27,051 nucleotides of DNA from Chara braunii (lineage: Eukaryota > Streptophyta > Charophyceae > Charales > Characeae). A program made the translations under genes and the position numbers. Of this stretch, positions 18,710 to 27,051 are shown piece after piece (within the stretch, counting starts at the first letter, position 1; each line of letters starts with the position of its first letter). Under the pieces are notes generated by a model. That model made no database searches. It was not told the origin of the DNA and saw only the letters and a list, made by a program, of their open reading frames with translations. The stretch is from the NCBI GenBank assembly GCA_003427395.1, contig BFEA01000371.1, positions 672,410 through 699,460 on the forward strand, in the 5' to 3' direction.

Positions 18710-19042
18710 TCAGGAGGTTGTCTGAATGGTCCTCCTCTCCTCCTTCCTTGCCTTTTCCTCCTTCACCTTTCCTGGTGTCTCGGTTGTGTTCTTCCTCACC
18801 CATTCTTCCCTCACAAAGGTAGCCACACTATGCATTTTTTTTGCGACCTTCTTTTGAACCAACAAAGGAACTGGAACTTCGCAGATCAGGTCCCAGGATT
18901 TCAATTTCACCCCTTTCCTCAATTGTGCTACATCGTCGTAGATAGCCAGGTAGGCCCCCATGTCCCCCGCCAGGGTTACCCATTTTTCGCCTACCCAGCG
19001 TACCTGAAGGTGCTCGTCTTGTAGATCGTTAAGGGATGTTGA
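18710..19042 (-). pseudogene. Unrecognised coding remnant
   Basis: The minus-strand frame is open from just after a TGA (19043-19045) to a stop at 18710 (111 codons including the stop). Its composition is protein-like: DEHLQVRWVGEKWVTLAGDM, then a valine-rich middle (CEVPVPLLVQKKVAKKM) and a charged lysine/glutamate tail. The plus strand of the same region also has a short frame that looks less protein-like. It could be a piece of a retroelement gag or ORF1, or a host exon. I do not recognise the family. No ATG lies near the 5' end; an inner Met at 18961 is one possible start. Confidence 0.35.
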
Positions 19043-20308
19043 TCAAAATGTCGACTCTCAAAAAATATGGAGGTTCGTGAATTTCTTGTGTTGTGAGGAA
19101 CTCAATTATAGGATGGTCTGCAATTTGTCATTCTCCATTTTTGAGTCGAAACGAAAACGTAGGATTGGGATTGTTGGAGATTGTGCACGCGCTTCAAAGT
19201 TTGTTGCTAGAGCAATCCCTGATGTATTATCATCAACATTTTATTCAAGGATCGAGTGACCTCCCGAAGTTCTTGGTTTTGGTCGTCCTATAAATGTGTC
19301 TGCCTTTCCAATATTGTTATCCTTCTTCTTATTTTTATTTGGATTTTTCCTTCTCCAACCAAGTCATTTACCAAATAGATCATTTTGCCTTCATCCTCCC
19401 TTTCCCCTACCTTTACCACTCCGTCCCCTTCTGATTTTTTTGGTCTAAGGATTGTTGCCCTGAGATAGGAGTTGGACCCGAGTGGTGCTTGGGCTGCGGT
19501 CTCATGAGTTTCGGTTTCAATTCAATCAGTCTGGTCGTCCACGTGTTGTTGTGCCAAGAGTTCAAAGAAGTTTCTAGACAGCAGAAACTCACATGGGTTT
19601 GGTATTGTTGGCAATCCACTTGAACAGTCTGATGCTTCTGTTTTCTATAGGTTGTTGATATGCCTTACATCAGCCACTCCAATGACCAAATAAAGATCTT
19701 TGCGGGTCTACAACAATGCAATATATTCGAACAACCATTTTAAGTGTTCGTAGGATCCTCTTCACTCACTGACCCCTAAGAACCCTCTGACCCCTTCCCA
19801 ACGGAAGAAAAGTCGACGTGGCTTCTCCCCTCAACCTCTGGTTTTCCCACATGGTTCACTTCTCTACACTAGCATAGTAGCAGATCCCTCGTTGCCTTGC
19901 CTTCCTCATTTCTCGACTTTCTTTTTATTAGTCTTTTCCCCCCTTATTTTAGATCTGTCTCTTTCGTTTCAGTGTGGTCAGCAGATTCTCAGGGTCGGCA
20001 AATTCTCAAGGTATGCTTTTTCTATTTCTCTTCCTATGGTGTTCACTCCTTTGAAGATCTGCAATGTGTGCATGGTCGAACCCAATGAATTTTTACTGTA
20101 CTTGTGGGTTGCTTTGTCATGTATTATTTTACCTCACGATTGCCATTTGCTGCTGTGGGGGGAAGACATTAGGTTTGAAAGGAGGTTGAGGATTAGGAGG
20201 TTCACGATCAGACACTGTTCACACCCAAGATGGGGCGTCCCTAAGATCGTTAAAAACCCAGTCTGCGAAGGCTATGTTGTTGATGATCCCTACTATGCCT
20301 TTCTACCT
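19043..20308. other. Unannotated stretch
   Basis: No recognised gene. A plus-strand 148-codon frame (19892-20338) is hydrophobic at its start but has no recognisable family signature. The minus strand has scattered short open blocks and may be the continuation of the decayed coding tract. Confidence 0.35.
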
Positions 20309-21399
20309 TCACCTTTGCATGGTGTTGACGGGGCATAACAGGTCATTCTCAATGTGCCCTTCAATTTCTAAAGCATATTGGGTTTGCCTTTGTGAAAACG
20401 TATATAGTGTGCACCTGCTATCCCACTCGGAAAAACCATTTGTCGAGGAGTTCAGGAAGACCGTTGGATATCGGTTCCACGCATGTACTTTTGAAGTTCG
20501 CATTAGGGTGAGGAAGCTTAGGTCCTATGACACCAGTCGGTGATGGGGCACTAGGGGCAAGATTCCAATATTCTTTCTTCGACCAAGCGGTGCATGTCGT
20601 CCCATAGATTGTTGAACTGGATCCAAAAGTGTTTGCTCATCAAGATCCATCTGCCATGTGAGGAACCTTGTGGAGTTTATCTATTTGATTTCCTTTGGAT
20701 ATCGTTACCTCAGAGTCCCCACAACATAGATTGAACGAAAGGAGTTGGTGTACTTTAGGCTTGCGCACAGGATTGTGACCGCATTGCGGCCCCGCTACTG
20801 ATATGCTACTTCGAATTTCGTATCCCTCAGATTTTCAATGTCTTTCATTGCTTCTCTGACCCTCCTCTTCTTTTTTGTTGGTGATTATAGGTGTTTGAGC
20901 TTGGCACGGAAAGAGCATACAACAACTTGGGTTTCGTTGAATTTGTCTAAGATAGGTAGGTGGGATCCGCATAAACTTTGCTCTCCGTCTTTTCTTTGTT
21001 ATTATCTTTCATACTCTCTTTGGTTACCATTGGTTTGACTCGTGTTTCTTTAACCATCAGATTAAGGACTGCCTGACTCGGATCCTGTTCGCTTTGCATT
21101 ATCAATCGTGGTGCTGCACTTTGTGAGCTTGACGTCGTTGACAAGGATTGAAAGGATGTCATGGTGGAGAAGTTTGAGCACATTGAGAACTTTGGGGTAG
21201 CTTTGGGGCGAAGTAGATGAAAGGGAGTGATCAAACTGGTCAAGAGTTTTTGTCGTGTCAAGCTTGACCGACTTGCAATGCTCTGCGAAATTGGGGGTAC
21301 TTCGCTGGGTGAGCGGGGAGCTTGGGTAACAGTCTGATTTTCCAGGTTGGGTGTTGTTTGTGGAGGAAGCGAGGGGCTGTTGATAGGACTTTTTTGCAA
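20309..21399 (-). pseudogene. Decayed coding tract, family unknown
   Basis: Minus-strand blocks in different frames look coding. First is a Ser/Thr/Pro-rich segment of 150 codons (21399-20947), like the linker of a gag or ORF1 protein. Then, after a frame change, comes a charged stretch with KFNETQ, FRAKLKH and KKKRRVREAMKDIENLRD (about 20945-20815). Next is a tryptophan-rich piece, FWIQFNNLWDDMHRLVEER (about 20625-20568). Last is an open block at 20503-20309. Stops and shifts separate them. Possibly it belongs with 18710-19042 as one old retroelement ORF; that link is inference from strand and proximity only. Confidence 0.3.
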
Positions 21400-21989
21400 T
21401 GTTGATGAATATTATTGACTGTGCTAGGATAGCTTCAACGCCTGGAAAGTTTACTGGGATTTAAATAATTGAATGGGTGCTCGTGGGGTGATTGGAACTC
21501 GATAAATCGAGAGTGTGACAAAATCCATGGCGGAGATAAATGTGGCGAGAGGTGTGTTTGTCAAGAGTGGAAGAGGATATGAGGGGCGTGCTTCCGAAGA
21601 TACTCATGGATGTTGCAGTGTTGGTGGTTTACGAGTGATAATGGGTAGCTGGATGATAGTGAGTTGGTTGTCAAGATAAGCTGTAGTTGCAAGTGGTGTT
21701 CTTAACCCTATCTTTTTGTCTGTAGGAGGTACGACTGTAATATGTTGTCGCGAGACAGGGGTGTGTACATACGGTTAGGAAGAAGATTAGGAGAGGTTGT
21801 GCTGGTCCTGAAGATGCGAGGGTGGGAGAGACAAGGCGGATGAGGAATACCATCAGGCAGTGAGGTGGGGCGCTATTGTGATTATAATTATGTTGGACAT
21901 TATAGTGAAGATGGGGATGGAGGTGGTGGTGAGATGGTCAGGGAGCCATGAGCGTACGTGTAGATCTCTGCTGCATATGGGGTTATGTT
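21400..21989. other. Unannotated stretch
   Basis: The sequence is G-rich on the plus strand (many GGTGG and GAGAGG motifs) and lies just upstream of the atp1 fragment. No gene is recognised. Confidence 0.45.
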
Positions 21990-22222
21990 GTAATGCGCTT
22001 GCTCCTTATGCATGTTGTGCTATAGGATAATTTTTCCGAGACAATAGAATGCACACTCTAATTATCTATGATGATCTAGGTAAACAATCAGTGTCATATC
22101 GAAAAATGTCATTATTGTTACGTCGACCACCAGGCCGAGATCCTTTCCCAGGAGATGTGTTTTACCTACATTCTCGTTTATTAGAAAGAGTTGCCAAGGT
22201 GTCAGACAAAGCTGGTGCATAA
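21990..22222 (+). pseudogene. atp1: Mitochondrial-type ATP synthase F1 alpha fragment (NUMT-like)
   Basis: From 22031 to 22219, 63 uninterrupted codons read as a middle segment of the F1F0-ATP synthase alpha subunit. They include [51 protein letters not shown] and SDKAGA. Upstream in the same frame, LAPYACCAIG precedes a TAA (22028-22030) where the family has a coding residue; a TAA at 22220-22222 ends the match. FRDN before the IIYDDL block and SDKxGA after the ERxAK block are the mitochondrial/proteobacterial form; the plastid subunit differs at these places. The full protein is about 500 residues and none of the rest is seen, including the nucleotide-binding P-loop. The likeliest origin is mitochondrial DNA inserted into the nucleus. 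It sits alone among repeats and is certainly not functional as an alpha subunit. Confidence 0.88.
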
Positions 22223-25200
22223 AACACAGGCCGCGTTGGCGGAGATTTCACAACGGTCTATGGAGTAATGGAAGTCTCCAAAGTTGACTTGCGTTTAACT
22301 AATTTGAGCTTATTTATCCTACACAGACATATGTTGGTTTCCTGCGAATTATGCCCATTACATTTTAGTAAGGTGAACTCGTACATGTATCAAATTTGAC
22401 ACACAAAACAAAGGGCCGAAGGCCAGAGCACGTTCCCGAATATAGTGAAATTTTATTTGAGCCTAGACAACCCAACTCACGTCTTTAAACCTTTGACAAA
22501 TTTAAACAGACTTTATCTTAGTATAATGCAGGCTCGAAGAAAAGAAAAGAAAAGAAAGAGTGAGTGTCATACGTAATCGGCCCTAAGACCAAGATGATGC
22601 ATTGTAGATCTAGACATAGATTCTTCGGAATCGAGGGGAATTGGGCTATTTGTTGGGAACCCCTATGAATCATCATGGTCCTCCAAATTCTCACACTGAG
22701 GAACAATCCAAGATTCGGGGCAATCAGCAGGAAACCAAAGTTGTAATTCAATTGTCATGACGTTAAATATTCGGAATCGTTGATTACAACGAGTAGGATC
22801 CTCAGAGGCTATATGCCCACTAACCACTAACCAGTCTCTCTCTCTGGTTGAAGATATAATCCAATGCCATTAGGAAACTAGTGGTTGAATTGACCCAAGT
22901 TTATTTCACTACAGTAGCGGTGCTGCGATGCCAACTGGAATCAAGATATTTAGTTGGATCGTCACTATGTGGGGAGGTTCAATACAAGTGCGAAGGATCG
23001 AAGGATTGCTATGTGGGTGTGTGGAGTGTGAAGGGTGTAGTCGGTTGTACCTTTGCATTGCGAAGGTGTTGGTTTCATCGCACTATGTTTGTCCCTGCAT
23101 AGTGAGTCTTATTGCCCCGTCTAGTAATAGTTCGTTCAAAGTGTAATGATTATCCGAACCGACTCTTATGCGGTAAAGCGATCCCTGATTCACATTGCGT
23201 CCTACACCTCAAGAGTAGAACAAGACTTCTGGGTGTAAAAGAAATTTTCACTTGGCCAAGTTTCTCTTCGGTGGTGTTTGCGAGATTCTGCTGCTTTTGG
23301 GAGGGGAGGACTTCAGTTGTGATTGCGTAGAAGGTTAGGAATGGTGTTGGTTGAACCTTCCTCAATCATAATTTGTCTTGCTTACCAACCTTACCTGCTT
23401 CGTTTTGCTTTCATCCGCTGAAATCCCTCTGCTGGAAGTCTCAAAGGATGGTAGAGAGATTCCTCTTCTCTCCTCCCTTGTCACGCATGTCCTTATCCGC
23501 AGACGGCTATCCTTGGTTAGGTGCCGTGTCTTTAGTCAGGAGGCAGACCAAGAACAACTCGTGATTCCTGACCAAAGGATGTGGAATGGTTGGTCCGTCC
23601 TTTTCCGCAAGATTGTCGAGAGTTCACAGCTTTCGATATTGGACGTGAGTGTACACTGCACCTTGTGCGATACATGGATCTTACGTCTTACTCTTCCCTC
23701 GAAGATGCGTAGTGATTGCTCCCTCATTTTTCGCGATTTCTTCTTAATAGGAGAACCGCCCTTTCGAGTGGAACTCGAATCCTCGTCCTCTTTTATTGTT
23801 CCTCTTCATCCCCTCTTGTCTCCTCTTCTTGTCGCTTTCCCTTTTTCCCCTGTTTCTCATATCCTTACGTACCCGCTTCTTCTCTCCCTTTTTCCCTTGT
23901 TTCTAGGCATTGACTCCCTAAAGTTGGCTTACTTACTCCAAGTTCTTTTCCCATTTTTTCCCGTTTGCTCGCTTTCACCTTGTCACTTCTTGTCGCATTG
24001 CAGTTATTCCTGTTCGTGGTGATAATGGCAGCCACGGCTAACACGACTTTCCTTCTCACCAACGCCTTCGTGCTTACTCCGTTTTTCCTGCCAAAATTCA
24101 AAAGGGTGGCCTGCCCTGAGAATTACCTTGCACATCATAGAAAAGTGTCGCGATGAAAGTCCTGATCGCATGTGTTAGCGCTAACCGTCGGCGCTAGCAC
24201 AGTGCATTCCCCTTATGGAATGACTTACCCTTCTTCGGCGCCGCAATCTACATATCATCGTGCTTTGTGCACACCTAAGGATCTGCATACTTTTCAATAT
24301 CCCATTTATCAGAAGTGCACTAGACACACCTTTCTCTGCCCACGACTCTCCAGCAAACTTCAGGAAATCCTGGATAAAAAGGGGTGTCACCCAGGTCTTT
24401 GACATTTGGGCTATGAAAAGAAACAAATGAAGATCTATTCAGGACTCAATGAGGAGGTGAGAGAAAAATTATACAGACCGAGAAATGTGGACAAGAGATT
24501 GCATGAGATTTAGAGGCATATCTCACACTGGCTACAACTGCTAGTTCACAACTAGATACGAGCCCGCGAGCCTGAGGGTTTTGCCCCAAGTGACTGCTGG
24601 CTACAAAACAGCATGAAAGATAGAATGTCCAACCTTAAATGGGTGTTACGAGGTTGGAAATATGGAGAGGGAGAGTCATGTCAGAGTACATACTACGAAA
24701 CTGACTTTTGGACAACCGATTCACATGAACTCCTACGGTAAACTACCAGAATACACTGGAACGGCGATCGATCTCTAGTGATAATGTAATCCATCTTCTC
24801 TACATACCCTAGTTTTACAGCCCTGCGTTAGTACCTCGCTGCGGCCGAACCTGCCCGATAGCAAATAGATAGGTTTGTAGTAGACCTAAAAGAACGTTTG
24901 GAAATCACAATATTTCTGCTACGGGGATCATTGGTTTTGCCATTTCAGTCTGCTACGGAATAGAAAATTGGAAGCTACTGGTCTAATCCGCGCAGAAATT
25001 TCAATCGAACTGCTTTCAGACTCGCTTGATTCTTCGCCTCACATACATGCAAATAGATGGCAACTCACACTAGCGCCAAGCGGCCACTCAAGGCTTAGAG
25101 ATATGGACGTCAAGAACACAATTCATATGCAAACTCACTTCAACAGGCTATGGCGCATCATCCCCTGTACATCCCAACTCTCGTCACTGTGTCCAACACC

Positions 25201-25650
25201 ATTGTTCGCACATAGACAACTCTGGATCACCCTGAATACCCCGGCGCACACATTCACTGCATCACACACCGGTACACACACACTAACTCCTAACGCTAGC
25301 TATGGCGGCTATCGCCGTCGGCTACTACTACTATACTATACCGACTCCCTCTAGCCCACTTTGACCTCGGGCATCTGCAGTCCACCTCGCACAAGACGCT
25401 CGGGCAACACTTCCGCACGGCTCCCGCAGGAATGAATGAATGGCTGGACGCTGCGTCTTGATTTATACTTCTGTAAATCGCTCGTCTGCCCTTTTCCACC
25501 ACGCCCATGGTGCACACAGTCCCTCATGGTACTTGCTGACTGTACAAAGTGAAACTGGGACTGGGTACCGCTGACTAAGCGAAGTTAGACTCACCACTTG
25601 CCCACTTGCCTCTGGCCTACTGTGTATAACGTGTGAGAATAAACTTGAAA
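22223..25650. other. Long stretch without recognised gene
   Basis: I found no supported gene. Notable items are an AAAGA run (22537-22558), a C/T-rich block (about 23790-23900) and scattered short inverted repeats. The longest frame in the window (23378-24022, plus, TTG start, 214 codons) is rich in Leu, Ser and Phe because it crosses the C/T-rich block, and is rejected as a gene. Frames at 24172-24426 and 24968-25354 have no recognisable motif. Confidence 0.45.
22537..22558. repeat. (AAAGA)n short microsatellite
   Basis: About four AAAGA/GAAAA units in a row. Confidence 0.8.
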
Positions 25651-25654
25651 GGCC

Positions 25655-25675
25655 ACTTCCGGACCTTCCGGAAGT
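25655..25675. repeat. Short perfect hairpin
   Basis: ACTTCCGGA, loop CCT, TCCGGAAGT. It lies just before the 31-bp repeat. Confidence 0.7.
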
Positions 25676-25687
25676 TTGCGAACTTGG

Positions 25688-25780
25688 CCTTTCATAACTG
25701 TAGGAGCTACGACCTTGACCTTTCAGGATTGTAGCAGCTACGACCTTAACCTTTCAGAAATGCTACATCTACGGCCTCTA
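25688..25780. repeat. 31-bp tandem repeat, three units
   Basis: Units start at 25688, 25719 and 25750 and read CCTTTCA, then TGTAG or TGCTA, then CAGCTACGACCTTAA or similar. The third unit is the most diverged. Confidence 0.8.
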
Positions 25781-25864
25781 CACAGCTATGACCCCGACTC
25801 GACAGACCTACAGATCAAACCCCTACAACTACACAGACCTACGACAGACAACAGCCAACTACCA

Positions 25865-25940
25865 AAACACAGGTCGCGGGTTCAAACACTCAGGGGTCGA
25901 CTCGATACTGTACACCGGGGGATCGAACTCTGGGCCAGCA
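25865..25940. repeat. Two opposed B-box-like motifs
   Basis: The plus strand has GCGGGTTCAAACAC (near 25876); the minus strand has AGAGTTCGATCCCCC (near 25931-25917). Both resemble tRNA B boxes, but no A box at tRNA spacing was seen, so these are at most tRNA or SINE fragments. Confidence 0.25.
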
Positions 25941-26009
25941 TCTGTGACTACAAAAGGTGAAAACCGTTTCACTCCCGCCGGCCTAAATTTGAGGTCCTCC
26001 GAGAATACT

Positions 26010-26935
26010 TCAGTCTAAGGCAAGACCTTTTGCTTTCTTACCTCTTTCATATGCTCGGACTACTTCGGGAGCTGTCTCTAGAAGTCCTGTTCGTGTAAAC
26101 CAGCGGTCATCCTCTGGTTCTTGAAAAGCAAACCTGACCTTATATTGTTTTTGTGGACGACCCCTACCTCCTGTTTTGAAGACATCTTCACCTACGATGC
26201 CATCAATGTAGTACCTTCCGTCCATGTCCGGAGGGATCATGGATCTCCGTTATGGAAACTGTTGACTTGTGGTACAAGGCAACAACTTTGACGCATGAAA
26301 CACCGGATAGGTGTGGCGGTGCGTTGTAATCTCAACTGTGTAGGACGGTCCATCCTCCCCGGCCTTCTAAGACTGGCCACGGTCCTCTGTATGTAGGCAA
26401 TAACTTTTGTGAGATGTTCTTCTCGAGAGCAAACTCTTTGGACTTGACCTAGACTAAGTCGCCTACTTGAAATTGTGATGGGTGACGGTGCTTATTCGCT
26501 TGCTCTATCATTCTATGTTGGGCCTTCCTGAGGTTCTCTGTGACGGTAGCAATCTCCTTCTCGTAGTGTAGTGCAAACTCCCTAGCACTGGGCGGTAACC
26601 ATTGAACCTGATCCCGATTCAGTCCCTCAAACGGTCTACATGGTCTAAAGGACTTATGTCACTCGTTGGGAGTGTGACACGTCACTAAGTGCACACTGTT
26701 ATTGTATGCGCTGCCTACCTTGGGAAGCATCTCATCCCAGTTAAATTGATCAGATGTAATATACATCTTGAGAACTTGCTGCAGGATTTTGTTCATCTGT
26801 TCAGACTAACCATTAGTCTCAGGGTGACGGCCTGATGACATTAACAACCTAGAGTCATAGACTCTCATCAACTCCTGCCAGTTCTGACTAGTGAACCTCG
26901 TATCTCTATCACTCTACGAATCTCCCGTGGAGGCG
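26010..26935 (-). pseudogene. Ty3/gypsy integrase and chromodomain remnant
   Basis: Minus-strand order: LPREI and SDRDTRF near 26930-26895 (second catalytic Asp region), HPETNG then SEQMNKILQQ (third catalytic region; the usual Gln codon is TAG), and HYEKEIATVTENLRKAQHRM. These are followed by QANKHR, FQVGDLV, KLLPTYRGPWPVLE, PSYTVEI, HTYPVFHASKLLP, and a C-terminal chromodomain-like piece (26240-26010: IDGIVGEDVFKT ... QYKVRFAFQEPEDDRW). Damage: stops at 26914-26916, 26806-26808, 26659-26661, 26449-26451 and 26250-26252, a frame change near 26350, and another near 26915. Most stops are explained by single C-to-T or G-to-A changes. The first part of the core, reverse transcriptase and gag are absent. 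It is homologous to the integrase at 14893-15900 but less decayed. Confidence 0.85.
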
Positions 26936-27051
26936 ACCCTGGGCAACCATGGCCGCACGGCCGCGTGACTTTGCGGCCGAGTTGTGGCCAGTGGGGGGAA
27001 GGGGCGGGGTTTTGGAAAGTGGATTGGGGTTGCGCAAACCCCACCCCACCC
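26936..27051. other. GC-rich, G-run end segment
   Basis: Composition changes sharply from the integrase to GC-rich sequence with CGGCCGC/GCGGCCG motifs, and then to G runs (GGGGGG, GGGG, GGGG, GGGG). A near-palindrome GGGGTTGCGCAAACCCC closes the window. It truncates the gypsy element, so it may be an insertion or a rearrangement boundary. No gene is recognised. Confidence 0.5.

Noticed and set aside
21990-22222. Plastid atpA origin for the ATP synthase fragment
   Set aside because: The residues before IIYDDL (FRDN) and after the ERxAK block (SDKxGA) are of mitochondrial type. A nucleotide comparison would settle it.
23378-24022. Longest open frame in the window, 214 codons, plus strand
   Set aside because: It starts at TTG, its composition follows a C/T-rich block (Leu, Ser, Phe, Pro), overlapping frames are also open, and no motif is recognisable.

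Overview
This is eukaryotic nuclear DNA with no intact gene that I can support. Almost everything recognisable is repetitive or decayed: tRNA-derived SINE pieces, foldback (MITE-like) elements, Ty3/gypsy integrase remnants with chromodomain-type tails, several minisatellites, long homopolymers, and one organelle-derived fragment. The chromodomain gypsy lineage, the mitochondrial atp1 fragment and the repeat density suggest a large, repeat-rich green-lineage genome, perhaps a streptophyte alga of Chara type or an early land plant. That assignment is inference and rests on no decisive marker.

Layout. Positions 1-3.8 kb: poly-T, a SINE with poly-A tail, two copies of a foldback element, a second tRNA-like SINE on the minus strand, a 389-bp tandem duplication, and a shorter diverged repeat built around CACGTGG. 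Positions 4.16-5.16 kb: a minus-strand pseudogene with one reading frame, two stop codons and an internal 55-codon duplication. Positions 5.26-5.41 kb: 40 C in a row followed by a nearly perfect 41-bp-arm palindrome. Positions 5.9-6.1 kb: tandem tRNA-like A-box halves. Positions 6.9-7.4 kb: three diverged copies of a unit with its own inverted repeat. Positions 7.6-8.2 kb: a cluster of splice-donor-like sites on the minus strand. Positions 10.1-10.9 kb: a strict 66-bp minisatellite interrupted by a 20-N gap that looks artefactual. Positions 11.3-13.75 kb: two further degenerate repeat arrays. Positions 13.89-16.28 kb: an LTR retrotransposon on the minus strand, with both LTRs recognisable but only integrase left inside. 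Positions 18.7-21.4 kb: decayed minus-strand coding tracts of unknown family. Positions 21.99-22.22 kb: a fragment of mitochondrial-type ATP synthase alpha subunit gene (atp1). Positions 26.0-26.9 kb: a second gypsy integrase and chromodomain, minus strand, with five stops and a frameshift.

No cellular pathway is encoded. The parts relate as a history: related gypsy copies inserted and decayed, one lost most of its internal region, mitochondrial DNA was captured, and short tandem arrays expanded between them. The best leads are the atp1 fragment, the deleted LTR element with a duplicated integrase core, the palindrome beside poly-C, the spurious-looking gap, and the unrecognised pseudogene at 4.2-5.2 kb.
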